A stretch of 64,000 nucleotides of DNA from SG8-30 sp963695155 (GTDB lineage: Bacteria; Pseudomonadota; Gammaproteobacteria; Steroidobacterales; Steroidobacteraceae). The first letter of the stretch is position 1, and each line of letters starts with the position of its first letter. Under the pieces are notes generated by a model. It saw only the letters and a list, made by a program, of their open reading frames with translations. It did no database searches and had not been told where the DNA came from. This document shows positions 7,510-16,540 of this stretch, one piece after another. Location: positions 124,001 to 188,000 of the forward strand of contig CAVOGD010000007.1 in the NCBI GenBank assembly GCA_963695155.1, in the 5' to 3' direction. The position numbers and the translations under genes are program-made.

Positions 7510-9567
7510 TTGAACCAGTCGCCTGCCGTGCCGATGATCGTCATGACCCGCCATCAGGATCATGTCGAGGCCGTCAACAAGGCGCTGCGCAATGCGGGGC
7601 ATGCCGTACACCTGACCTGGCTGCCGGATGCCAGCGGACTGGGCGAGGCGCTCAGCGAGGCCGCCCCGGAAATGCTGCTGATCTTCGCCGACGAAGGGAT
7701 CGTGGACCTGGACGCAGCCCTGGACTTCCGCAGCCGCTTTGCGTCCGACGTGCCCGTCGTGCTGGTGCGCGAGGTGATCACCGAGGCGGAGATCGCGACG
7801 GCCCTGGACCTGGGCGCGCAGGATGCCGTGACGCTGGCCAACGTCGAGCGGCTGCAGAAGGTCGTCACGCGGGAACTCAAGACGCACCGGCTGCAGCGGG
7901 CGCTGACCAGCATGATGTCCAGCGCCAGCGAATACCAGCGCCAGCTCAGGGACTTCGTGCAGCAGGCGACCGACGCCATCATCGCCGTGCAGGAGGGCAT
8001 CGTCGTCGAGGCGAACCGCGCCTGGCTGGACCTGTTCGGCGTCGAGCAGGCCGACGCGGTGGTCGGCATGCCGTTGATGGACCTGTTCGTGGCCGATTCG
8101 CAGGCCGCCATCAAGGGCGCGCTGGTGGCCTGCCAGCAGGGCCGCTGGGCGACGGGTCACGTCCTGAAGGCCACGGCCGCCCTGCCCACCGACGACACGC
8201 TGCCGCTCGACCTGCTGCTCGTCAAAGGCGAATTCGAGGGCGAGCCGTGCGTGCGCTTCACCGTGTCGGCGGGCAACCGCGGCCTCGCAGACATGGAGGG
8301 CCGGCTGGCCGATGCGGTGCAGCGCGATCCCGCCACAGGGTTCCTGTACCGCTCCTACTTCATCGAGCGCCTCGAAAAGCGCGTCGCCCAGCCGCTCAAG
8401 GGCGGCATGCGCTGCCTCGCGTACATCGAGCCGGACCGCTACGACGCGATCCTGTCCGACGTGGGCGTGCTGACCGGCGAGGACGTGCTGGTCGGCTTCG
8501 CGCAGCAGTTGCGCGAACTGCTGCACCCGGAGGACCTGGCCGGCCGCTTCGCCGGCAACGGCTTCATGGTCCTGCTCGAGCGCGGCAACCTGGCGGATGC
8601 CGAGGCCTGGGCCGAGCACGTCGTGCAGAAGATCGCGCAACACGTCTTCCAGGTCGGCCGCAAGTCGCTGTCCACCACCTGCACGGTGGGCCTGGGTGCG
8701 ATCCCGGCCTCGCTCAGCGACCCGGACGGCCCGGCCACCGACGCCTACAACGCCAACCGGCGCGGCCGCGAGCTCGGCGGCAACCGCGTGTACTCGCTCG
8801 AGCACACCGAGACCATGATGCGGCTGCAGGTCGGCGACAAGCTGTGGGTCAAGCGCATCAAGTCGGCGCTCATGGAGAATCGCCTGCGCCTCGTGCAGCA
8901 GCCGATCGCGAGCCTGCAGGGCGACGACCTCGGCATGTTCGACGTGCTGGTGCGCATGATCGACGAGAACGGGCGCGAGGTGCTGCCGTCGGAATTCATC
9001 CCGGTGGCCGAGCGCAACGGTCTCGCCAAGAACATCGACCGCTGGGTCGTCGGCGCCTCCATGCGCTTCTGCGCCCTGCGCAAGCCCGGCGGGCTGTTCG
9101 TGCGGCTGTCGCGCGACTCGCTGCTGGACCCGTCGCTGGCGGTCTGGCTCGGCCACCAGCTGGCCTCGGTCAGCGTCGAGCCGCAGCGCCTCGTTCTGCA
9201 GGTCCGCCAGGACATCGCGGCGCAATACGTCAAGGAAGTCACCGCCATGCAGCAGCAACTGGCGGCAATGAAGATCCGCTTCGCGATCGAGGGCTTCGGC
9301 GGCGAAAACGACTCGGCGAGCCAGCTCGGCCATTTCAAGCCCGACTTCGTGAAGATCCACGGCGCGCTGATGCAGGGACTGACCAGCGACCAGGACAAGC
9401 AGAGGCGGATCAGGGATCTCGTGAGGCTGGCGCGCGGCAGCGGCGCCATCACCATCGCCGAGCGTGTCGAGGATGCCAACACCATGGCCGTGCTGTGGCA
9501 GCTCGGCGTCGAGCACATCCAGGGCTACTTCGTGAATGCGCCCGAGGAAGTCGTGATGGGGGGCTAG
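7510..9567 (+). CDS. FimX-like c-di-GMP effector (REC-PAS-degenerate GGDEF-degenerate EAL)
   Basis: A 685-residue cytosolic protein, close to FimX of Pseudomonas (about 690). Apparent order: a CheY-like receiver-type domain (about 1-125), PAS (about 145-265), GGDEF (about 280-440) and EAL (about 455-685). Both catalytic signatures are lost: AGNGF (348-352) replaces GGDEF and DVL (478-480) replaces EAL, so neither cyclase nor phosphodiesterase activity is expected. The EAL-fold features QQPIASL and SEFIPVAERNGL remain, which fits a c-di-GMP-binding receptor controlling type IV pili. A TTG start is used; no Asp-rich receiver phosphorylation site is obvious. It is convergent with parC, 3 nt away; as I recall, fimX also lies close to parC in Pseudomonas. 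Confidence 0.82.
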   Translation: MNQSPAVPMIVMTRHQDHVEAVNKALRNAGHAVHLTWLPDASGLGEALSEAAPEMLLIFADEGIVDLDAALDFRSRFASDVPVVLVREVITEAEIATALDLGAQDAVTLANVERLQKVVTRELKTHRLQRALTSMMSSASEYQRQLRDFVQQATDAIIAVQEGIVVEANRAWLDLFGVEQADAVVGMPLMDLFVADSQAAIKGALVACQQGRWATGHVLKATAALPTDDTLPLDLLLVKGEFEGEPCVRFTVSAGNRGLADMEGRLADAVQRDPATGFLYRSYFIERLEKRVAQPLKGGMRCLAYIEPDRYDAILSDVGVLTGEDVLVGFAQQLRELLHPEDLAGRFAGNGFMVLLERGNLADAEAWAEHVVQKIAQHVFQVGRKSLSTTCTVGLGAIPASLSDPDGPATDAYNANRRGRELGGNRVYSLEHTETMMRLQVGDKLWVKRIKSALMENRLRLVQQPIASLQGDDLGMFDVLVRMIDENGREVLPSEFIPVAERNGLAKNIDRWVVGASMRFCALRKPGGLFVRLSRDSLLDPSLAVWLGHQLASVSVEPQRLVLQVRQDIAAQYVKEVTAMQQQLAAMKIRFAIEGFGGENDSASQLGHFKPDFVKIHGALMQGLTSDQDKQRRIRDLVRLARGSGAITIAERVEDANTMAVLWQLGVEHIQGYFVNAPEEVVMGG

Positions 9568-9570
9568 CGG

Positions 9571-11823
9571 TCAGCCCCGGTCCGCCTCGATCCGCTCCAC
9601 CTTGCGCCAGCCGCGCGGCAACAGTGCACCGCGCTGGCCGCGGCTGCCCCGGTAGGCCTCCAGGTCCTTCCAGCCGACGGTCATGCGCCGCTCGCCGCAG
9701 GCGACCAGCAGCTTGCCGTCCTCCGGCACCAGCGCCACCGAGAGCATCAGCTCCTTGCCCGCGCGCGCCTTCTTGCCCGGCACGCCGAAGATCAGGTTGC
9801 CGCGCCCCTTCTCCATCTCGGGCAGTTCGTCCAGCGGAAACGCCAGCAGGCGCCCTTCGCTGTTGACCGCGCACACCAGCGTCGGCACGCCCTCCGGCAC
9901 CGGGCAGGCCGGCAGCACGCGGGCGTTCTTCGGCAGGTTGAACACCGCCTTGCCCGCGCGGTTGCGCGCGTGCAGGCATTCCAGCCGGGTGATGAAGCCC
10001 TGGCCGCCGTCGCAGGCCAGCAGCCAGCGATCGGCGGGCTCGCCCACCAGCACCGCCAGGAATTCCGCGCCGTCCGGCGGGTCCAGCCGCCCCGACAGCG
10101 GCTCACCCTGGCCGCGCGCACCGGGCAGCGTATGCGCGGGCAGGCTGTAGGAACGACCGGTCGAGTCCACGAACACGGCCTGCTGGGTGCTGCGGCCCAG
10201 GCCCGCCGCCTGGAAGCCGTCGCCGGTCTTGTAGGACAGCGCGCGCGGGTCGATGTCGTGGCCCTTGGCGGCGCGCACCCAGCCGGCGGTCGACAGCACG
10301 ACCGTGACGGGCTCGCTGGCCACCAGTTCGGTCTCGTCGATGGCCTGGGCTGCCGCGCGCTCGACGATGCGCGTGCGGCGCGCGTCGCCGAACTGCTCCG
10401 CATCGCGCTCCAGTTCCGTGCGCACCAGCTCGCGCAGCCGCGCCTTGCTGCCGAGCCGGCGCTGCAATGCATCCCGCTCCGCCGCCAGTTCCGCCTGCTC
10501 GTCCCTGATCTTCATCTCCTCGAGCCTGGCCAGTTGCCGCAGCCGGGTCTCGAGGATCGCCTCGGCCTGCAGGTCGGTGAGGGAAAAGCGCGCCATGAGC
10601 GCCTGCTTCGGGTCGTCCTCGGTGCGGACGATCCGGATCACCTCGTCGAGGTTGAGGAAGGCGACCAGCAGCCCGTCGAGGACGTGCAGGCGCGCGGCGA
10701 CCTTCTGCATGCGCCACTCGAGGCGGCGGCGCACCGTTGCGACGCGGAACTCGAGCCACTCGGCCAGCAAGGGCTTGAGGCCCAGCACCCGCGGCCGCCC
10801 GTCCAGGCAGATCACGTTCATGTTGACGCGATAGCTGCGCTCGAGGTCCGTGGTCGCGAACAGGTGCGCCATCAGCTGCGCCGCATCCACGCGGCTGGAA
10901 CGCGGCGTGATCACCAGCCGGGTCGGGTGCTCGTGGTCGCTCTCGTCGCGCAGGTCGTCGACCATCGGCAGCTTCTTGGCGCGCATCTGGCCCGCGATCT
11001 GCTCGAGGACCTTCGATCCGGAGACCTGGTACGGCAGCGCCGTCACCACGATCTCGCCGTCCTCGACCTCGTACACGGCGCGGGCGCGGAACGAGCCGCT
11101 GCCCGTCTCGTACATCGCGCGCAGCTCGGCGGCCGGGGTCACGATCTCGGCGCCGGTCGGCAGGTCCGGTCCGCGCACGTGCTTGCACAGCTCGCGCACC
11201 GTGGCGTCCGGCTTGTCGAGCAGGTGCATGCAGGCGGCCGCGACCTCGCGCAGGTTGTGCGGCGGCAGGTCGGTGGCCATGCCCACCGCGATGCCCGACG
11301 CGCCGTTCAGCAGCACGTTCGGCAAGCGCGCGGGAAGCAGCGCGGGCTCGTCGAGCGTGCCGTCGAAGTTGGCGGTCCAGTCCACCGTGCCCTGCCCCAC
11401 CTCGGCCAGCAGCGCCTGCGCATACGGCCGCAGCCGCGCCTCCGTGTAGCGCATGGCCGCGAACGACTTCGGGTCGTCGGCGGAACCCCAGTTGCCGTGG
11501 CCGTCCACCAGCGGGTAGCGGAACGAGAACTCCTGCGCCATGTGCACCATGGCCTCGTAGCACGCGGAGTCGCCGTGCGGGTGGAACTTGCCGATCACGT
11601 CGCCGACCGTGCGCGCCGACTTCTTGTGCTTGTTCGGCGCGGCCAGCGCCAGCTCGCTCATGGCATAGACGATGCGGCGCTGCACCGGCTTGAGCCCGTC
11701 GGCCAGCTGCGGCAGCGCGCGGTCGAGGATCACGTACATCGAGTAGTCGAGGTACGCCTGCTCGGCAAACGCCCTGAGCGGCCGTTGCTCGACGCCTTCG
11801 AAATTGAGTTCCTGTTCCTGCAT
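9571..11823 (-). CDS. parC: DNA topoisomerase IV subunit A
   Basis: A 750-residue DNA-breaking subunit of topoisomerase IV, which decatenates daughter chromosomes. The catalytic tyrosine is Tyr126 in AAMRYTEARL. The quinolone region is KFHPHGDSACYEAM, with Ser86 and Glu90 (equivalent to E. coli Ser80/Glu84), the unmutated, quinolone-sensitive state. The C-terminal part forms the ParC beta-pinwheel. It follows parE on the same strand. As read, the frameshifted parE tail overlaps the first 94 nt of parC; in the restored frame parE ends 30 nt upstream. Confidence 0.97.
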   Translation of the reverse strand: MQEQELNFEGVEQRPLRAFAEQAYLDYSMYVILDRALPQLADGLKPVQRRIVYAMSELALAAPNKHKKSARTVGDVIGKFHPHGDSACYEAMVHMAQEFSFRYPLVDGHGNWGSADDPKSFAAMRYTEARLRPYAQALLAEVGQGTVDWTANFDGTLDEPALLPARLPNVLLNGASGIAVGMATDLPPHNLREVAAACMHLLDKPDATVRELCKHVRGPDLPTGAEIVTPAAELRAMYETGSGSFRARAVYEVEDGEIVVTALPYQVSGSKVLEQIAGQMRAKKLPMVDDLRDESDHEHPTRLVITPRSSRVDAAQLMAHLFATTDLERSYRVNMNVICLDGRPRVLGLKPLLAEWLEFRVATVRRRLEWRMQKVAARLHVLDGLLVAFLNLDEVIRIVRTEDDPKQALMARFSLTDLQAEAILETRLRQLARLEEMKIRDEQAELAAERDALQRRLGSKARLRELVRTELERDAEQFGDARRTRIVERAAAQAIDETELVASEPVTVVLSTAGWVRAAKGHDIDPRALSYKTGDGFQAAGLGRSTQQAVFVDSTGRSYSLPAHTLPGARGQGEPLSGRLDPPDGAEFLAVLVGEPADRWLLACDGGQGFITRLECLHARNRAGKAVFNLPKNARVLPACPVPEGVPTLVCAVNSEGRLLAFPLDELPEMEKGRGNLIFGVPGKKARAGKELMLSVALVPEDGKLLVACGERRMTVGWKDLEAYRGSRGQRGALLPRGWRKVERIEADRG

Positions 11824-13739
11824 GTCCGCTCCCGGATAGCGCCTGCCGCCCCCTCAGAACTCCGCCATGTTGCCCTTCTCTCCAGCCACTCCCGCCGGTC
11901 GGCGGCGCGCTTGCGCGCCAGCAGCATGTCGAGCAGCTGGTCGGCGCCGTCCTGGCCGTCCACCGTCAGGCGCACGAGGCGCCGCGTGTCCGGCGCCATG
12001 GTCGTCTCGCGCAGCTGCAGGGGGCTCATTTCACCGAGGCCCTTGAAGCGCGTGATGACCGGCTTGCCGCGCACGCCCTCGGCCTCGATGCGGTCCAGGA
12101 TGCCCTGCCGGTCGTGCTCGCCCAGCGCGTAGTAGACGTTCTTGCCGACGTCGACGCGGAACAGCGGCGGCACCGCGACGTACACGTGCCCGGCCAGCAC
12201 CAGCGGCCGGAAGTGCCGCAGGAACAGCGCGCACAGCAGGGTCGCGATGTGGGCGCCGTCCGAGTCGGCGTCGGCCAGGATGCACACCTTGTGGTAGCGC
12301 AGCCCCGACAGGTCGCTGGATCCCGGGTCGACGCCCAGCGCGGTGGCGATGTCGCCCACTTCCTGCGAGCGCAGGGCCGTGGCGGCATCGACCTCCCAGG
12401 TGTTGAGGATCTTGCCGCGCAGCGGCATCACCGCCTGGAATTCGCGGTCGCGCGCCTGCTTGGCCGAGCCGCCGGCGGAATCGCCCTCGACCAGGAACAG
12501 CTCGCAGCGCTCCGGCGCCTGCAGCGTGCAGTCGGCCAGCTTGCCCGGCAGCGCGGGGCCGCTCACGATGCGCTTGCGCGTGACCTTCTGCGCCGCGCGG
12601 GCCCGCTCCTGCGCATTGCCGATCACGAACTGCGCGATCCGGTCGCCCGCCTCCGGGTGCTGGTTCAGCCACAGCACCAGGGCGTCCTTGACCACGCCCG
12701 AGACGAATGCGGCGGACTCGCGCGAGGTCAGCTTCTCCTTGATCTGCCCCGCGAACTGCGGGTCGCGCATGCGCACCGACAGCACGAAGCTGACCTTCTG
12801 CCAGACGTCCTCGGGCGAGATCTTGACGCCGCGCGGCACCAGCCCGCGGAACTCGCAGAACTCCCGCACCGCCTCGGTGGTGCCGGCGCGCAGGCCGTTG
12901 ACGTGCGTGCCGCCGTCCGGCGTCGGGATCAGGTTGACGTAGCTCTCGGCCACCTGCGCGTCGGCCTCGGGCGCCCAGCAGAACGCCCACTCGGCCATCT
13001 CCGAGCCGCCCTGGATGCTCCCGGCAAATGGTTCCGCGGGCAGGATCTCGACCTTGCCCAGCTGCTCGGTCAGGTAGTCGGACAGGTTGCCGGTGTAGAA
13101 CCACTCCTGGGTCTCGCCGCTGGCCTCGTTGGCGAGGCGCACGCGCAGGCCGGGACACAGCACGGCCTTGGCGCGCAGCATGTGCCGCAGCCGCGGCACG
13201 ATGAAGACCGCGCTGTCGAAGAACTTCGGGTCCGGCCAGAAGCGGATCGTGGTGCCGCTGACGCCCCGCCGCACCTTGCCGACCGCCTCCAGCTTCGAGA
13301 CGGTGCGGCCATCCCTGAACGAGATGTTGTATTCCTCGCCGTCGCGCCGCACCCAGCACTCGAGGCTCTTCGACAGCGCGTTGACCACCGACACGCCCAC
13401 GCCGTGCAGGCCGCCGGCGAACTGGTAGTTCCGGTCGGAGAACTTGCCCCCCGCGTGCAGGCGCGTGAGGATCAGCTCGACGCCGGGCAGCTTCTCCTTC
13501 GGGTGCACGTCCACCGGCATCCCGCGCCCGTCGTCCTCGACCGTCAGCGAGCCGTCCTCGTGCAGCGTGACCGAGATTTCCTTGCAGTGGCCCGCGATGG
13601 CCTCGTCCACGCTGTTGTCGACCACCTCGTGCGCGAGGTGGTTCGGGTTGCGCGTGTCCGTGTACATGCCCGGGCGGCGGCGCACGGGTTCCAGCCCGGA
13701 CAGGACCTCGATATCGGACGCGGTATAGGACTGGCTCAT
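11730..13739 (-). CDS. parE: DNA topoisomerase IV subunit B, 3' end frameshifted
   Basis: GHKL ATPase subunit of topoisomerase IV with GyrB-type N-terminal ATPase, transducer and TOPRIM domains (LVEGDSAGGSAKQARDREFQ and DADSDGAHI). As read it is 669 residues, but after MLLARKRAADRREWLE the sequence becomes unrelated to ParE. One reading frame over, the DNA encodes EKGNMAEF and a stop at 11854-11856, the usual ParE ending. Restoring one missing G near 11876-11884 gives 628 residues, the normal ParE length. The last ~40 residues of the long reading are therefore probably artefactual. A perfect TATAAT at 13751-13756 lies 11 nt before the ATG. Confidence 0.93.
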   Translation of the reverse strand: MSQSYTASDIEVLSGLEPVRRRPGMYTDTRNPNHLAHEVVDNSVDEAIAGHCKEISVTLHEDGSLTVEDDGRGMPVDVHPKEKLPGVELILTRLHAGGKFSDRNYQFAGGLHGVGVSVVNALSKSLECWVRRDGEEYNISFRDGRTVSKLEAVGKVRRGVSGTTIRFWPDPKFFDSAVFIVPRLRHMLRAKAVLCPGLRVRLANEASGETQEWFYTGNLSDYLTEQLGKVEILPAEPFAGSIQGGSEMAEWAFCWAPEADAQVAESYVNLIPTPDGGTHVNGLRAGTTEAVREFCEFRGLVPRGVKISPEDVWQKVSFVLSVRMRDPQFAGQIKEKLTSRESAAFVSGVVKDALVLWLNQHPEAGDRIAQFVIGNAQERARAAQKVTRKRIVSGPALPGKLADCTLQAPERCELFLVEGDSAGGSAKQARDREFQAVMPLRGKILNTWEVDAATALRSQEVGDIATALGVDPGSSDLSGLRYHKVCILADADSDGAHIATLLCALFLRHFRPLVLAGHVYVAVPPLFRVDVGKNVYYALGEHDRQGILDRIEAEGVRGKPVITRFKGLGEMSPLQLRETTMAPDTRRLVRLTVDGQDGADQLLDMLLARKRAADRREWLERRATWRSSEGAAGAIRERTCRNRNSISKASSNGRSGRLPSRRTSTTRCT

Positions 13740-13750
13740 GGGCGCGCCGC

Positions 13751-13756
13751 ATTATA
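13751..13756 (-). promoter_or_regulatory. TATAAT -10 box of parE
   Basis: A consensus -10 hexamer 11 nt upstream of the parE ATG, directly abutting a REP-like palindrome (13757-13769). No -35 is visible at the proper distance; that position is inside the repeat. Confidence 0.4.
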
Positions 13757-13806
13757 GGGGTCTGACCCCGCTTTGGGGGTCTGCCCCCTCCGGACCACCG
13801 ACGGCG
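13757..13806 (-). repeat. REP-like repeat, single copy, family of the 24.1-24.5 kb array
   Basis: Two palindromes, GGGGTCTGACCCC (13757-13769) and GGGGGTCTGCCCCC (13775-13788), are followed by a stretch whose reverse complement contains CGTCGGTGGTCCGGAGGGG. That matches, with one difference, the sequence next to the palindromes in the 24 kb array. It lies between the parE start and the 3' end of the DUF3501 gene; the remaining ~90 nt to 13900 hold nothing recognised. Confidence 0.7.
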
Positions 13807-13899
13807 GAATGACGCTTCCATCGCAGCGCGTGGATGCTGCGGAGGAGCCGGACCGCTGCGGGGTCAGGCTCCCGCTTTTCCGTCCGCGGACCGGACCGC

Positions 13900-14506
13900 T
13901 CAGGCGAAGTCGCGGGACAGCGCGGCGACGGTCTCCGCGGCCAGCTTGACGGACTGGCCGTAGGCCGGATGGTCGCTGCCGATCGTGACCGGGGTGCCCG
14001 CCTGCATGGCGGCGCGCATCGCCGGCGTGAACTCGAAGCGCATCCAGTGCACCGCGGAGGTCTTCTCGTCGTTCTCCCGCTCCAGGTCCTCGTCGGCGAT
14101 GGCGAAGACACGCTCGAATCCGGCGACCTGCACGTAGCAGCGCCGCTCGATGCCTTTCATGCCCGCCAGCGCAGCCTTGCGCTCGCACGGGTTCCGGGAA
14201 CTCGATCAACAGGGTGGCCTTGAGGTTGCCGCCGTCGGGAATGAGCGGGTTGTAGGTCTCCAGCTCGTCGCGGATCCCCGGCGCCTCGAAGATGCGCTCG
14301 ATGCGCAGCATCTCCTGCACCTGGTACTGGATGGTGAGCCGGTCCTCGAAGATCCACGTCATGTTCGGGCCGACCGCGACCGTGCGTGCGCGCTTGTGGC
14401 CCAGCACGCGCGCCCGGAAGTCCGCGCGGCAGCGCGCATAGTCCTCGAGGCTGTACAGGTCGGTCGCCCGCAGCGGGCCGCGCGGCAGCGTGTCCTCATC
14501 CGTCAT
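13900..14506 (-). CDS. DUF3501 family protein, frameshifted
   Basis: The N-terminal half (from ATG 14506) contains SLEDYARCRADFRARVLGHK, EDRLTIQYQVQEMLRIERIF and NPLIPDGGNLKATLLIEFPE; the C-terminal half in another frame reads MKGIERRCYVQVAGFERVFA and EDLERENDEKTSAVHWMRFE. Together they form one DUF3501 protein. The break lies near 14184-14192, where removing one base (for example the G of CCCGTGC) joins the halves as EPCERKAALAGMKGIE, giving 201 residues, near family length. Function is unknown. The family co-occurs with the Fe-S oxidoreductase and rubrerythrin found immediately upstream, which suggests an oxidative-stress or peroxide-related role. Confidence 0.8.
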
Positions 14507-14518
14507 GGGTTGCCTCGC

Positions 14519-15868
14519 TCAGATGCCATAGGCCTGGCGCAGCAGGCCGAGCGGGTGCTCGGCGCCCGGGCCGGGCTCCTTCAGTCCATGGGCGATCTGG
14601 TCGCCGGCCATCGGGCAGTCGCTGGCGTAGTGGTCGGCCGCCGCGGCCTCGACCCGCTGCACGACCGGGCGGGCGATCTTCATCGACGTTTCGTGGTACT
14701 CGCGCTTGATCGCATAGGTGCCGTTGTGGCCGGAGCAGCGCTCGATGACCTCGATGGTCGTGTCCGGCAGCAGCCTGAGCAGGTCGCGGGTCTTGAGGCC
14801 CAGGTTCTGCACGCGCAGGTGGCAGGGCACGTGATACGCGACGCGGCCCAGGCCCCGCGCAAAGTCGGTGCGCAGCTTGCCGGCCTGGTGACGCAGCATC
14901 AGGTACTCGAAGGGGTCGAAGGTGCGCGCCCGCACCTTCTGCACCTGCGGGTCGTCGGGGAAGATCATCGGCAGTTCCTGCTTGAACATCAGCGCGCAGG
15001 ACGGCACCGGCGCCACGATGTCCCAGCCCTCGTCCACCCGTTGCGCCAGCCGCGGGATATTGGCGTCCTTCAGCCGCTCGACCGCGTCGAGGTCGCCCAG
15101 CTCGAGCTTGGGCATGCCGCAGCAACGCTCCGCGTCCAGCGTCGTGACGCGGATGCCGTTGTGCTCCAGCACGGCCACCAGGTCTTCGACCATCTGCGGC
15201 AGGTGGCGATTGCCGTAGCAGGTCGCGAACACGACGACCTGGCCGCGGGTCTCCGCCGTGGCCACCGGCTCGATCTGCGGCTTGCCGCGTTTCGCCTCGC
15301 GCTGGTGGAAGGACCGCGAGTGAAAGTCGGGCAAGGGCGCGTCCGGATGGACGCCGAGCGCCTTGTCGAGGACCCGGCGGCCTAGCCGGCTGCGATTCGC
15401 CGCATTGACGACCCCGGACACGACCGGGATGCCGGCCAGCGAACCGACGCGGTCCGTCGAGGTGAGCAGCCGGTCGCGGAACTTGCTGCGGCCCTTGCGG
15501 TGACCGACCGCCTTGGCCCGCAGCATCAGGTGCGGGAAGTCCAGGTTCCACGGGTGCGGCGGCACGTACGGGCACTTGGTCATGTAGCACATGTCACACA
15601 GGTAACAGTGGTCCACGACTTCCCAGTACGCGGCCTTCGGCACGCTGTCGAGTTCGCCGCTGGCGGACTCGTCGATGTGGTCGAACAGCACCGGGAACGC
15701 ATTGCACAGCGAGAAGCAGCGCCGGCAGCCGTGGCAGATGTCGTAGACGCGCTCGAGTTCCTTGAACAGCGACCCCTCGTCCCAGAACCCGGGGTTCTTC
15801 CAGTCCAGCGGATGGCGCGTCGGCGCCGCCAGGCCGCCTTCCCTGCTGGAGCCAGTCGGTTCGTTCAC
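14519..15868 (-). CDS. Heterodisulfide-reductase-type Fe-S oxidoreductase (GlpC-like)
   Basis: About 449 residues. The N-terminal ferredoxin-like part holds two cysteine clusters, CHGCRRCFSLC and CYLCDMCYMTKC, for two [4Fe-4S] centres. The C-terminal part has CCG-type domains (DAERCCGMPKLELGD, VPCHLRVQN, IERCSGHNGTYA) as in GlpC and HdrB-like proteins. It is probably a soluble or peripheral electron carrier. It sits in the conserved set rubrerythrin / this protein / DUF3501, where it may supply electrons to rubrerythrin; that is inference. The GTG at 15868 is preferred because AAGGAAG lies 8 nt upstream; a TTG at 15895 lacks a ribosome site. Confidence 0.85.
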   Translation of the reverse strand: MNEPTGSSREGGLAAPTRHPLDWKNPGFWDEGSLFKELERVYDICHGCRRCFSLCNAFPVLFDHIDESASGELDSVPKAAYWEVVDHCYLCDMCYMTKCPYVPPHPWNLDFPHLMLRAKAVGHRKGRSKFRDRLLTSTDRVGSLAGIPVVSGVVNAANRSRLGRRVLDKALGVHPDAPLPDFHSRSFHQREAKRGKPQIEPVATAETRGQVVVFATCYGNRHLPQMVEDLVAVLEHNGIRVTTLDAERCCGMPKLELGDLDAVERLKDANIPRLAQRVDEGWDIVAPVPSCALMFKQELPMIFPDDPQVQKVRARTFDPFEYLMLRHQAGKLRTDFARGLGRVAYHVPCHLRVQNLGLKTRDLLRLLPDTTIEVIERCSGHNGTYAIKREYHETSMKIARPVVQRVEAAAADHYASDCPMAGDQIAHGLKEPGPGAEHPLGLLRQAYGI

Positions 15869-15957
15869 GGTGCGTGCTTCCTTGTCTGCCGCCAACGGTC
15901 CCCGTCGGGGCGGGTCCGGCCCCGCCCCGGCGTCAGTTCAGCCGGCCAGGCCCCGGC

Positions 15958-16374
15958 TCAGGCGAGCTGGTCGAGCGCCTTCTGGAAGCGGTTGGCATGC
16001 GAGCGCTCGGCCTTCGCCAGCGTCTCGAACCAGTCGGCGATCTCGTGGAAGCCCTCGTCGCGCGCGGTCTTGGCCATGCCCGGGTACATGTCGGTGTACT
16101 CGTGCGTCTCACCCGCGATCGCGGCCTTCAGGTTGTCGCCGGTCTGGCCGATCGGCAGCCCGGTGGCCGGGTCACCAACCTGCTCGAGGTACTCGAGATG
16201 GCCGTGCGCGTGACCCGTCTCGCCCTCGGCGGTCGAGCGGAACACGGCCGCCACGTCGTTGTAGCCCTCGACGTCGGCCTTCTGTGCGAAATACAGGTAA
16301 CGGCGATTCGCCTGCGACTCGCCGGAAAATGCGTCCTTGAGGTTGCCCTCGGTCTTGCTGCCCTTCAGATTCAC
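15958..16374 (-). CDS. Rubrerythrin, short form without rubredoxin domain
   Basis: A 138-residue ferritin-like diiron protein. Two helix pairs carry the metal ligands: GESQANRRYLYFA with AEGETGHAHGH, and GETHEYTDMYP with AKAERSHANRFQ. The C-terminal rubredoxin FeS4 domain of classical rubrerythrins is absent, so electrons must come from a partner, plausibly the adjacent Fe-S oxidoreductase. The family role is reduction of hydrogen peroxide. A GTG start follows a strong AGGAGG site. The upstream region is unusually AT-rich for this genome and contains an inverted repeat. Confidence 0.9.
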   Translation of the reverse strand: MNLKGSKTEGNLKDAFSGESQANRRYLYFAQKADVEGYNDVAAVFRSTAEGETGHAHGHLEYLEQVGDPATGLPIGQTGDNLKAAIAGETHEYTDMYPGMAKTARDEGFHEIADWFETLAKAERSHANRFQKALDQLA

Positions 16375-16438
16375 GATCTCATCCTCCTGCCTGGTTAGGC
16401 TCGAAAAAGGGTTATTTTGCCTGACGTTAGCTGTTTAT

Positions 16439-16453
16439 TTAGACACATTCTAA
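16439..16453. promoter_or_regulatory. Inverted repeat upstream of rubrerythrin, possible operator
   Basis: TTAGACACATTCTAA is a perfect 5+5+5 dyad in the AT-rich leader, about 65 nt before the rubrerythrin start. Its position suggests a transcription-factor site; the factor is unknown. Confidence 0.35.
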
Positions 16454-16540
16454 CATCGGTGCAGACACCCTGACGAGTCCCATGGCCGGCCTGCCCCGGT
16501 GGCGGCGCGGAGGCCATGGCACCGGCATCGCCAGCCGGCA

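Noticed and set aside
6661..9516. 951-codon open frame on the minus strand across efp and the FimX-like gene
   Set aside because: Only the last 188 codons (efp) have family motifs; the rest is antisense to the well-supported FimX-like gene and is a GC-skew shadow.
9970..12132. 720-codon plus-strand frame opposite parC/parE
   Set aside because: Arg/Gln/His-rich composition with no domain motifs; an antisense shadow of topoisomerase IV genes.
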